DNA of 64,000 nt from Microtetraspora sp. NBRC 16547 (lineage in GTDB: Bacteria; Actinomycetota; Actinomycetes; Streptosporangiales; Streptosporangiaceae), in NCBI RefSeq assembly GCF_030268965.1, contig NZ_BSSE01000032.1, forward strand, positions 1-64,000, in the 5' to 3' direction. Position 1 is the stretch's first letter; the number at the start of each line of letters is the position of its first letter. The notes beneath the pieces were generated by a model. The model did no database searches. It saw only the letters and a list, made by a program, of their open reading frames with translations, and was not told the origin of the DNA. A program made the position numbers and the translations under genes. Below are positions 16,031-24,376 of the stretch, one piece after another.

Positions 16031-16247
16031 CTAGTGCCCCGCCCGTCAATCTTTGCCCCGTCGCGTCGCCCAGGGCGGCACCTCGCCGCGTTGTCGCCCC
16101 ACCCACGAAAACTCCTCGCAAGCTCGGACTTTCCGCGGGGCCCGGGAATGTCGGCCGTAGGCTCCGCTACGACCTCCTCCTCCGCCTTGCGATGCACCAC
16201 CCTGGACACCGCTCCTTCCGGGCAAACCTTGCCGGTTGGGGCACTAG
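16031..16247. mobile_element. 217-bp MITE-like element
   Basis: The element begins CTAGTGCCCC and ends with the exact complement GGGGCACTAG. The similarity extends inward: CTAGTGCCCC-gccc-GTCAA-tc-TTTGCCC against CTAGTGCCCC-aacc-GGCAA-gg-TTTGCCC, 28-nt terminal inverted repeats with about five mismatches. No ORF inside encodes anything recognisable. The size, termini and intergenic position fit a non-autonomous miniature transposable element. CTAG at both outer ends may be a 4-bp target duplication or part of the termini. It lies directly after the amidotransferase stop. Confidence 0.7.
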
Positions 16248-16339
16248 GCGCTTGCCGCGGGGCACCTCCCTCGACATCCGCGGAAATGATCGACTTCTTT
16301 ACCGAGGAATGACTGAGACGTGATGGAAGTTGACATGGC

Positions 16340-17131
16340 GTGGGAAAACTATGTCAAACCGATCCGATCGCGAGTCCTCTCACCTACCCTGGACGGATCC
16401 CGGACACCTCTGGTGTGCTGCTTGACAATCAGTTCATCCCGCTTCGTCCGGTGCCGCACCTGCCTGTCGGGCAGTGGATCGTCTGCCGTGACGGCGCGAC
16501 CGTCACGCTGGCCGGGCTTTTGCAAAGCTTGGGTGTCAGCGGGCTCAGCGCACGCCACCCGGTGGTCGCGGTAGGGTCGAACGCCTCGCCCGGTCAGGTG
16601 CGGCGGAAGCTTCTGCGCCACTCGGTGCGGCCGGTGGTTCCCATGACCCTCGCGGAGGTGCCTGGCATCATCCCCGGGGTGTCGGCGCACGTGAGCAGGC
16701 CGGGGTACGTTCCCGCGGTCCCAGTCGAGGCGGCCGAGGTCTCCCGGCTGTTCGTGTTGTGGCTCGATGACGACGAACTTGCCGCTCTCGACCGGACGGA
16801 GCCGAACTATCGGCGGTGCCGGCTGCCAGCGGAACGGCATCCCGTCGTGTCGGCGTCCGGGGCGCCGTTGCCGCGGTGCTTCGTCTACGTGGGCAAGCAC
16901 GGTCATCTCGTCGACGCGCACGGGCGGACGCGGCGGCTGACCACGCAGCATGATCTCATCCGGAGCCTGCTCGACGAGTCTCCCCGGCTCCGCCGCCTCT
17001 GCGGCACCACCCCGAAGTCCTTCATCGCCCGCGTACAGCACGCGGGCGTGCGCGAGGCGATCTACCGGCTCTTCCCAGCCGAACGCCTGGTACGGCCGCA
17101 GCCTGGGCTGATCGGACTGCCGGGGTCGTAG
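16340..17131 (+). CDS. Gamma-glutamylcyclotransferase-like protein (tentative)
   Basis: The 263-residue product contains VVAVGSNASPGQVRRKL (about residues 75-91), which parallels the YGSNLxPxxL loop of cyclotransferases. It also has LAALDRTEPNYRRCRLP, which parallels the catalytic (L)DxxEG..Y.R segment, with E of TEPNY as candidate acid. The N-terminal 65 residues and a C-terminal helical part (LIRSLLDESPRLRRL, GVREAIYRLFPAERL) lie outside the fold. The fold call is an inference from motifs. The start is uncertain: GTG 16340 was used because homology-like sequence begins soon after. The MITE-like element ends 92 nt upstream. Confidence 0.6.
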   Translation: MGKLCQTDPIASPLTYPGRIPDTSGVLLDNQFIPLRPVPHLPVGQWIVCRDGATVTLAGLLQSLGVSGLSARHPVVAVGSNASPGQVRRKLLRHSVRPVVPMTLAEVPGIIPGVSAHVSRPGYVPAVPVEAAEVSRLFVLWLDDDELAALDRTEPNYRRCRLPAERHPVVSASGAPLPRCFVYVGKHGHLVDAHGRTRRLTTQHDLIRSLLDESPRLRRLCGTTPKSFIARVQHAGVREAIYRLFPAERLVRPQPGLIGLPGS

Positions 17132-17149
17132 GAAGCGTTGAGTCCTCGG

Positions 17150-20100
17150 TCATGGTGCGACCAGCGCGTTTGCGCCAAGGAGGACCTTGATGTCCCCTGC
17201 GAATGCTCCATTGTTGAGGTTCACCGTATAGTCGGGCAGTTCGACGAGGCTGATCCTGCGGTTGAGGCGTTCCAAGCGGAGACGGACTGGTGTGTCGCCG
17301 GGGTGCACCGTGAGGATCCGTTTGAGTTCGCTGACAAGATCCTTACTCACGCGTTCCTCGCGAAGAAAGATCACTACGGGTTCGCGTCCGTCTGTCTGGA
17401 TCCCGGAGATGTCAAGGAACGTGATGTCGGTGGCGTTGAACGAGACGGTGGCATCTTCACCGTCGCCGCGTGAGCGGATCCGGCCGGTGACCGAGACGAC
17501 CAGGTCGGGTGCGAGGTTGGTCCCGTACAACTGGTAGGTCTGGGGAAAGCACGGAACCTCGATGGACGCGTCGTGGTCTTCGATCTTGAGGATGGCCCAC
17601 ACGTCGCCCTTCTTGGTGACCTTCTTGTCGACGCCGGAGATGATTCCGGCAATGCGGACATTGCCGAACCCTGCCTGGCCGTCGAGCACTTGGGCGATGG
17701 TCAGGTCACGATTGCGTTCCAGTACGCGTTCCGCTCCGTTGAGTGGGTGATCGGAGACGTAGAGGCCGAGCATCTCTCGCTCGAAGGACAGCTTTGTCTT
17801 CTTGTCCCACTCGCCATCGGGCACCGCGACATGGAAGACACTGCTCATTCCGCTGTCGTCATCGTCGTCGAATGCGCCGAACAGCGAGTCCTGGCCCAAG
17901 GCTTCTTTGCGCTTGACGTCGATGACGGCGTCGATAGCTTGCTCGTGGATGTGGACCAGTCCCCGGCGGGGGTGGCCGAGTCCGTCGAACGCACCGGCTT
18001 TGATGAGCGATTCGATGGTGCGCTTGTTGCAGACGACCTGCGGCACCTTCGTCAGGAAATCATTGAATTCGGTGTATGCGCTCTTCGCGTCGCGGGTGTT
18101 GATGATGCCGTTGATCGCGTTCTCGCCGACATTCTGAATCGCGCCGAGTCCGAACCTGACGTCATCGCCGACGGCGCTGAAACGCAGCCCGGATTCGTTG
18201 ACGTCGGGTGGGAGGACCTTCAGCTTCATGCGGCGGCATTCAGCGAGGTAAAGCGCCATCCGGTCCTTGTTGGTGCCCACAGAGGTGAGCAGGGCGGCCA
18301 TGTACTCGGCCGGGTAGTTGGCCTTGAGGTAGGCGGTCCAGTAGGAGACGAGTCCGTAGCCGGCGGTGTGGGACTTGTTGAACCCGTAGGAGCTGAACGG
18401 CTCGAGAACGTCCCAGACGGCCTTCGCGGCTTCCTCGGTGTACCCCTTGTCGACCATTCCGGAGGAGAAGGTGGCCCATTGCTTGTCCATCTCCTCCTTC
18501 TTCTTCTTGCCCATCGCCCGGCGCAGGATGTCGGCGCCGCCGAGGGTGTATCCGGCGAGTTGCTGGGCGATGGCCATGACCTGCTCTTGATAGACCACCA
18601 GGTGGTAGGTGGTGCCCAGGATCGGCTCCAGCGCCTCCTTGAGGGAGGGGTGGATCGGTGTGATCTCCTGCTGGCCGGCCTTGCGCAGCGCGTAGTTGAC
18701 GTGGGCGTTGGCTCCCATGGGGCCGGGGCGGCCCAGCGCCAGGACCGACGAGATGTCCTCGAATCGGGCCGGGGCGATCAGCTTGGTGAGGTCGCGCATC
18801 ATCGAGCTGTCGAGCTGGAACACCCCAAGCGTGTCGCCGCGCGCCAGCAGTTCGTAGGTCTTCTTGTCGTCCAGAGACAGGGACAGCATGTCCAGGTCGA
18901 TGCCGCGGTTGTCCTTGACATTCTGGACGGCGTCGCCGATGACGGTCAGGTTGCGCAGGCCGAGGAAGTCCATCTTCAGCGCGCCCATGTTCTCGCTGCT
19001 GGGCCCGTCGAAGCCGGTGATGCGGGCGCCGTCGTCGGGCCGCATGAAGATCGGCATCACATCGAGCAGCGGCTGGGAGGACAAGATGACGCCCGCGGCG
19101 TGCACGCCGGTGCCCCGGGTCAGTCCTTCCAGGCCGACCGCGGTGTCGATGACCTGCTTGACGTCCTGGTCTTCCTCGTACAGCTTGCGGAGTTCGGTCG
19201 CCTCGGGGTACCGGGGGTGCTTCTCATCGAAGATTCCGGTGAGCGGGATCTCCTTGCCCATGACAGCGGGCGGGAACGCTTTGGTGATCTTCTCGCCGAC
19301 CATGAAGGGATAGCCGAGGACACGGGCCGCATCCTTGACCGCCGCCTTCGACTTGATCGTCATGTAGGTGATGATCAGCGAGACGTTGTCCTCACCGTAT
19401 TTCTCGGTGACGTAGCGGATCATGTCCCCGCGCCTACGCTCGTCGAAGTCGAGGTCGACGTCAGGCATGGAGATACGTTCGGGATTCAGGAACCGCTCGA
19501 ACAGCAGAGAATGCTCGATGGGGTCGAGCTCGGTGATGCCGGTGACATAGGCCACCATGGATCCGGTGGCCGATCCTCGGCCGGGGCCGATCCAGATGCT
19601 GTTGTCGCGGGCGTACTTACAGATGTCGGCGACGACGAGGAAGTAGCCGGGGAACCCCATGCCCTCGATGACACCGAGCTCGTAGTCGATCCGTTCCACG
19701 ACATGAGCCGGTACGGGGTCGCCATACCTACGGACCGCGCCACGGTAGGCCTCCTTGCGGAGCCAGCTCATCTCGGTCTCCCCCTCGGGGACCGGGAACT
19801 TGGCGGCAAGGTCACGGTGGGCGAACACCTCGTCATAGGGCTCGACACGCTCGGCGATCAGCAGGGTGTTCTTACAGCCCTGCGCCCATGTCTCCGAGCT
19901 GTCGAGCGCCCACATCTCCTCAGCGGAGCGCACGTAGTAGCCGTTTCCGGAGAACCGGAACCGGTTCGGGTCACTGATCTGGGAGTTGGTGCCGACGCAC
20001 AGCAGTGCGTCGTGCGCGGTGGACTGGTCTTCGGTGACGTAGTGGGAGTCGTTGGTGACCAGCGGCGGGATGCCAAGAGTCTCGCCGATACGCAGCAGAT

Positions 20101-20737
20101 CCTTGCGGACTCCCGTCTCGATCGGGATCCCACCGTGATCCATGATCTCCAGGAAGTAGTTGTCCCGCCCGAAGATGTCCTGGTACTTGGCCGCGGTCTC
20201 CAGCGCCTTGTCGTACTGCCCGAGCCGGAGCCGGGTCTGGATCGCGCCGGACGGGCAGCCTGTGGTGGCGACGATCCCTTCGTGGTACTCCGCGAACAGC
20301 TCATCGTCCATCCGGGGGTACTTCTTCATGTGGCCCTGAAGGGAGGCCAGTGAAGAGATCTTGAACAGGTTGCGCAGGCCTTGGGCGTTGATCGCCCACA
20401 TCGTCTTGTGCAGGTAAGTGCCGCTGGCGGACACGTCGCCGCCCAGTCCGGTCCGCTCATCCGACTTGCGCTGGTGGGGCTCCCCCCAGAACACGGACTG
20501 TTTGTAGAAGCGGGACTCGGGGCTGACATAGCCCTCGATCCCGATGATCGGCGTCACCCCGGCGGCCTTCATCTTCGCCTGGAACTCGTAGGCGCCGAAC
20601 ATGTTGCCGTGATCGCTCATCGCGATCGCGGGCATCCCCAGCTCGGCCGCTCGCGAGGCCAGTTTGCCGATCTTCGCCGCGCCGTCCAGCATCGAGTACT
20701 CGGTGTGAACATGCAGGTGAACGAACGAATCAGCCAC
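17150..20737 (-). CDS. dnaE: DNA polymerase III alpha subunit, DnaE1 type
   Basis: The 1195-residue protein is close in length to mycobacterial DnaE1 (1184). The N-terminal PHP domain keeps its metal ligands: H9, H11, D18, H43, E68, GCPSG and NDSHYV. It should therefore have proofreading exonuclease activity, as shown for actinobacterial DnaE1. The polymerase aspartates lie in PDVDLDFD (D426-D432). GPGRGSATGSMVAYV, GRPGPMG, YQEQVMAIAQQLAGYT, the fingers region and a C-terminal OB fold (VRIAGIISGVDKKVTKKGDVWAILKIEDHD) follow. The C-terminal beta-clamp region is less clear. The GTG start has only a weak binding site. Neither the usual replicative dnaE neighbourhood nor an imuA/imuB mutasome is adjacent, so this may be a second chromosomal copy. 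Confidence 0.93.
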   Translation of the reverse strand: MADSFVHLHVHTEYSMLDGAAKIGKLASRAAELGMPAIAMSDHGNMFGAYEFQAKMKAAGVTPIIGIEGYVSPESRFYKQSVFWGEPHQRKSDERTGLGGDVSASGTYLHKTMWAINAQGLRNLFKISSLASLQGHMKKYPRMDDELFAEYHEGIVATTGCPSGAIQTRLRLGQYDKALETAAKYQDIFGRDNYFLEIMDHGGIPIETGVRKDLLRIGETLGIPPLVTNDSHYVTEDQSTAHDALLCVGTNSQISDPNRFRFSGNGYYVRSAEEMWALDSSETWAQGCKNTLLIAERVEPYDEVFAHRDLAAKFPVPEGETEMSWLRKEAYRGAVRRYGDPVPAHVVERIDYELGVIEGMGFPGYFLVVADICKYARDNSIWIGPGRGSATGSMVAYVTGITELDPIEHSLLFERFLNPERISMPDVDLDFDERRRGDMIRYVTEKYGEDNVSLIITYMTIKSKAAVKDAARVLGYPFMVGEKITKAFPPAVMGKEIPLTGIFDEKHPRYPEATELRKLYEEDQDVKQVIDTAVGLEGLTRGTGVHAAGVILSSQPLLDVMPIFMRPDDGARITGFDGPSSENMGALKMDFLGLRNLTVIGDAVQNVKDNRGIDLDMLSLSLDDKKTYELLARGDTLGVFQLDSSMMRDLTKLIAPARFEDISSVLALGRPGPMGANAHVNYALRKAGQQEITPIHPSLKEALEPILGTTYHLVVYQEQVMAIAQQLAGYTLGGADILRRAMGKKKKEEMDKQWATFSSGMVDKGYTEEAAKAVWDVLEPFSSYGFNKSHTAGYGLVSYWTAYLKANYPAEYMAALLTSVGTNKDRMALYLAECRRMKLKVLPPDVNESGLRFSAVGDDVRFGLGAIQNVGENAINGIINTRDAKSAYTEFNDFLTKVPQVVCNKRTIESLIKAGAFDGLGHPRRGLVHIHEQAIDAVIDVKRKEALGQDSLFGAFDDDDDSGMSSVFHVAVPDGEWDKKTKLSFEREMLGLYVSDHPLNGAERVLERNRDLTIAQVLDGQAGFGNVRIAGIISGVDKKVTKKGDVWAILKIEDHDASIEVPCFPQTYQLYGTNLAPDLVVSVTGRIRSRGDGEDATVSFNATDITFLDISGIQTDGREPVVIFLREERVSKDLVSELKRILTVHPGDTPVRLRLERLNRRISLVELPDYTVNLNNGAFAGDIKVLLGANALVAP

Positions 20738-20964
20738 GGGTGATCTTGGCCTTTCCGGTGTGGTGCGAGTGGGGCGCTGGAGGAGACCTAACTCTATCGA
20801 GCAGGCTGCGGTGGCCGACCACCCTCGTGGAGAAAGCAGCGAGATCCAAGAGGTGGCTCCCCAGGCCGAGAGACGCGTTTTGGGGATTGCCGCCCCGAGC
20901 CGGGCCGTACAGGCTCATGATGGACGCGTAGCTCTCCCAGCGAGTGATGAGGTCGGAGTCCTTG

Positions 20965-21825
20965 ATGGATGACCTGATCGCGTTCGTGCAGGCTCGTATC
21001 GACGAGTCCTGATGGATCGCCGCCATGTGTGAGCCGGGCCGCTGGTTCCCCTCGCGTACGAGCGATGATCCGAGGTCCTTCTCCCGTCAGGGCGTGTACG
21101 GCCACCAGTACGTGGAGGTGCCCGACTGCGTCCAGCCGCGGATCGCAGTCACCCTGGACGCCAGGTATGAGCGGCACATCGTTCACAATGACCCGGCCCG
21201 GGTTCTGAGGGATCTGGCCGTGTTCGTCCGTGCCGACGTGCGCAGCGACGAGGACGTGACCAATCTCATAGATCGGACCGTTGACCGCTTCAGCCGCTTG
21301 GACATCGCCTTCAACAACGCCGGCACAGAGGGCACACCGGGACCCGTCACGGAGGTCACCGACGAAAGCTACGCGGCCACCTTCGACACCAACGTCCTGG
21401 GCACGTTGCTGAGTATGAAACACGAGTTCCGCGTCATGCGACCTCAAGGCGGTGGGAGCATCATCAACGTCAGCTCCACCTTCGGGCTGATGGGCTACCC
21501 CAACTCCGCCCTCTACGTTGGCAGCAAGCACGCCGTCATCGGCATCACCAAGGCGGCGGCACTCGAAGGCGCCGCCCACGGCATCCGCGTCAACGCCATC
21601 GCCCCCGGCTTCACCCAGACCGCCATGTACGAGAGGTTCACCGCCAGCGACGACGTCCGCGAGGCCGTCAACTCCGCCCTGCCCATGCACCGCCCGGGCA
21701 CGCCGGAGGAGATAGCCGCGGCCGTGCTCTACATCGGCTCCGACAAAGCCTCCTACCTCACCGGGCAGACCATCATCCTGGACGGCGGCCTCACGGCCGG
21801 ATGGCCCCTACTTTCCACCGGCTAA
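20965..21825 (+). pseudogene. Chimera of a DUF6221 gene and a 5'-truncated SDR
   Basis: ATG 20965 opens MDDLIAFVQARIDES, the canonical DUF6221 start, and hits an in-frame TGA at 21010-21012. The same frame continues as DUF6221-like sequence ending HIVHNDPARVLRDLA. At about 21215 it passes without a break into a short-chain dehydrogenase: VFVRADVRSDEDVTNLIDRTVDRF, LDIAFNNAGTEG, IINVSSTFG, the YVGSKHAV catalytic Tyr/Lys, INVAPGF-like IAPGFTQT and YLTGQTIILDGG. The SDR lacks its first 60 residues, including the GxxxGxG cofactor loop. An ATG at 21025 gives a 266-residue open frame, but neither half is a complete protein. It looks like a deletion junction between two genes. Confidence 0.75.
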
Positions 21826-21882
21826 TCCTTCGCAAAGTGATGCGGCGATGACACGCCGGGCGGCCCGGCCGCGCCACGGCGG

Positions 21883-22872
21883 TCAGGAATCCGCGTCCCA
21901 CCAGCCGCGGCGCGCCGCGAGCAGGCCGGCCTGGAAGCGGGTGCGGGCGCCGAGCCGGTCCATCAGCTCGCTGACCCTCCGGTGCACGGTGCGCAGGCTC
22001 ACCCCCAGCTGGCGCGCGACCGCCTCGTCCTTGAGCCCGGCCGCGAGCAGCGCGAACAGCTTGGGATCCGGCATGTCCGCCGGGCGGGAGCGCGTGTCGA
22101 AGATCGGCAGCGGCAGCGCCGACCGCCACAGGACCTCGAACAGGGTGACCAGCGCGTCGAGCAGCGACGAAGAGTGCACGATGACCGCGCTGTCCGAGTG
22201 GGCGGACGCGTCGGCGCTCAGCGGCAGGATGGCGGTCCTCCGGTCGGCGATGGCCAGCTTCATGGGTACCTCGGGGCTGACCCTGGCCTGCTCTCCGGCC
22301 GCTGCCGACTCCTGGGCGAGGCGCAGCTTGCCGGGGATCTCCAGGGCCGAGGCATCGTAGATGCCGCGCACCAGGAGGCCGTGCGCGAGACGCTCCATCT
22401 CGGGGACGTTCTGCTGGGAGGGGTCCTGCGCGTACGGTGGCCGGTCGAGCACGAGGAGCTCCTCGGTCGCGGTCTGCTGCAACTGCGTGAACCGCTGCAC
22501 CACGGCCGCCTGCCCCTGCACGACCTCGACCAGTTCCTCGGGAGCCAGGTTCTCCGTTCGCGGCGTCTCGGCCAGCAGCGCGAGCGCAGCCAGCCTGGCC
22601 TGGGCCAGCCCTTCCTCGCGGCGGGAGATGAGGGCGGCCACCGCCACGTCGGGCCTGGTCGGCACGTACCGGACCGGGCGCCCCGCCATGCGGCTGACCA
22701 GGCCGAGAGACTCGAGCCGCGAGCACGCCCGGCGCAGGGCCACCGCGGTGCGGCCGGTGTGCGCGGCGAGCTCGGGCAGCGTGGCGCGCGGCCGGCGCAG
22801 CAGGTCGCGGTAGATCTGCTCGTCTTCGGCATTCACCCCGACCGCCGTGAGCGCGTTGTCGTCCGGGTTCAT
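21883..22872 (-). CDS. TrmB-like/LuxR C-terminal transcriptional regulator
   Basis: The 329-residue protein starts with a TrmB/MarR-type winged helix (IYRDLLRRPRATLPELAAHTG, ALRRACSRLESLGLV). A central helical and PLD-like sensor region follows (VVQRFTQLQQTATEELLVLDRPPYA, MKLAIADRRTAILPLS, SAVIVHSSSLLDALVTLFEVLW). A LuxR HTH closes it (LFALLAAGLKDEAVARQLGVSLRTVHRRVSELMDRLGA). This double-HTH architecture is common in actinomycetes, and the signals are mostly unknown. It diverges from the secreted Asp-box gene, with 116 nt between the starts, and may control that gene. Confidence 0.82.
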   Translation of the reverse strand: MNPDDNALTAVGVNAEDEQIYRDLLRRPRATLPELAAHTGRTAVALRRACSRLESLGLVSRMAGRPVRYVPTRPDVAVAALISRREEGLAQARLAALALLAETPRTENLAPEELVEVVQGQAAVVQRFTQLQQTATEELLVLDRPPYAQDPSQQNVPEMERLAHGLLVRGIYDASALEIPGKLRLAQESAAAGEQARVSPEVPMKLAIADRRTAILPLSADASAHSDSAVIVHSSSLLDALVTLFEVLWRSALPLPIFDTRSRPADMPDPKLFALLAAGLKDEAVARQLGVSLRTVHRRVSELMDRLGARTRFQAGLLAARRGWWDADS

Positions 22873-22988
22873 GATCGATCAGTGTGTCAGATGCCTGCAA
22901 TGGCGTAAATCTGCCGCCATCAGACCTGGCCTGAGCATCGAACTCACCGATAGGAACGGACTCGTAAGACGTACCTGTCGGGGAGGCA

Positions 22989-24122
22989 GTGTTGAAGAAG
23001 GCATTCACCATCGGACTCGCGACCGCGCTGACGGTCCTGTCGGCCGCCACGCCCGCCATAGCGAGGGACAAGCCCTCCGGCGACGGCTTCGACGGCTTCG
23101 GTTGGAGCCAGCCGACCTGCCAGACGGTCGGCAGCGATGGTTCTGTGACGTACGCGTGGAACGACGGCAAGCAGATCGCGCCCACCAGCAAGCCGGCGCG
23201 GCCGATCGTCTACACCACGGGTCTCGTTGCGCTCGACAATCCGAACCAGTTGCTGGCCATGTCCAACAAGCAGTTGCTGGCCTCGGACGACGCGGGCTGC
23301 ACCTGGAGGGTGATCGGCGAGGTGAGCGGCTGGTACTTAGAGCTGGTCGCGGCCCGGGGCGGCCGGGCCTACGCCTGGGACCGCGACGGCAACCTCGCGC
23401 TCGCCACGCCCGAGGGCGCCACGCCGCTCACCGCGCCGGCCGGCGGCCTGATCGGGCTCGGTGTGGACCGGAGCAACGGCGACCGCCTGCGGGTGTCCGA
23501 CCTCGAAGGCCAGCTGTACGAGTCGCAGGACGGCGGGCGCACGTGGCAGCCCGTCGGGGTGCCGGCCTGGTCACCGAGCGACACCCGCATGTCCTACACC
23601 GCGGTGTTCGACCCGCACGACCTGGACCACGTGGTGCTGGGCGCCTCGGACACCGGTGCCCGCGTCACCTCCGACGGCGGCCGCACCTGGACCTCGGCCG
23701 AGGGGCTGGCCGAGACCGGCGACAGGGTCAACGTGTTCAGCGCCGCGATCTCCCCGGCCGCCGGGAACGTCGTGTGGGCGATGGGGCTCAACCTGGCGGA
23801 GCTGGATGCCGGCGTGCCGTCCGGCGGCCGGCACATCTACCGCTCGGACGACGGAGGCAGGAACTTCACCCCCGTCGTGGACCAGGACCGGACGGTCACG
23901 ATTCCCAACGGGCCGCTGCTCGCCCCGCACCCGAAGGACGCGGACGTCCTCTACTTCGACTTCGGGACCGGATGGTCGGCGATTGGCACGGACATTTACA
24001 AGTACGAATCCCGTAAGAACCGCGTCACCGTCAACCACAACTCCTACGACCGGGTCACCTCCATTGCCTTCAATCCCGCGCACCCGAATGTGATGTACCT
24101 CGGGGTGGCCGAAGAGGTATAG
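22989..24122 (+). CDS. Secreted Asp-box (BNR/sialidase-like) beta-propeller protein
   Basis: The 377-residue product starts at GTG 4-5 nt after GGGGAGG and has a signal peptide (VLKKAFTIGLATALTVLSAATPAIA). Four or more Asp-box motifs (SxDxGxTW) are visible: SDDAGCTWRVIG, SQDGGRTWQPVG, TSDGGRTWTSAEG and SDDGGRNFTPVV. They imply a six- or seven-bladed propeller like those of sialidases and photosystem-assembly (Ycf48) proteins. The sialidase FRIP motif and catalytic Arg triad are not evident, so enzymatic activity is doubtful. A binding role at the cell surface is possible. It is monocistronic, with a divergent regulator next door. Confidence 0.75.
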   Translation: MLKKAFTIGLATALTVLSAATPAIARDKPSGDGFDGFGWSQPTCQTVGSDGSVTYAWNDGKQIAPTSKPARPIVYTTGLVALDNPNQLLAMSNKQLLASDDAGCTWRVIGEVSGWYLELVAARGGRAYAWDRDGNLALATPEGATPLTAPAGGLIGLGVDRSNGDRLRVSDLEGQLYESQDGGRTWQPVGVPAWSPSDTRMSYTAVFDPHDLDHVVLGASDTGARVTSDGGRTWTSAEGLAETGDRVNVFSAAISPAAGNVVWAMGLNLAELDAGVPSGGRHIYRSDDGGRNFTPVVDQDRTVTIPNGPLLAPHPKDADVLYFDFGTGWSAIGTDIYKYESRKNRVTVNHNSYDRVTSIAFNPAHPNVMYLGVAEEV

Positions 24123-24316
24123 CTCCCGCCACCGTCCGGTCGTCTACGGGCGCGAGCTTTCGTGAAGCGCGGAGCTGAGCCCGCGGACGGCCGTGACAAG
24201 GTTGTCGCCCGGCCGCCGCCACGACTGCTCAGTGTCGCCCAGGACCGTCCCGGCCAGGGTGATCGTCGCCAGCAGCGGGAGATCGAGGCTGCCCGCGGCG
24301 GCGAGCGCGCCCGCGC

Positions 24317-24354
24317 GTCACCACTCAGTGACGAAAAGCAACACGAGTGGTGAC
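24317..24354. terminator. Inverted repeat between convergent genes
   Basis: GTCACCACTC at 24317-24326 is the exact complement of GAGTGGTGAC at 24345-24354, with an 18-nt A-rich loop. It lies between the Asp-box gene end and the rhamnosidase operon end, so it could terminate both. The long loop lowers confidence. Confidence 0.45.
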
Positions 24355-24376
24355 CGCAAGCCTCACAACCAGCTCA

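Noticed and set aside
17573-20353. A 926-codon open frame on the plus strand
   Set aside because: It is antisense to dnaE over its whole length and has biased Val/Asp/Gly/Leu-rich composition typical of a mirror frame in GC-rich DNA. No domain is recognisable.
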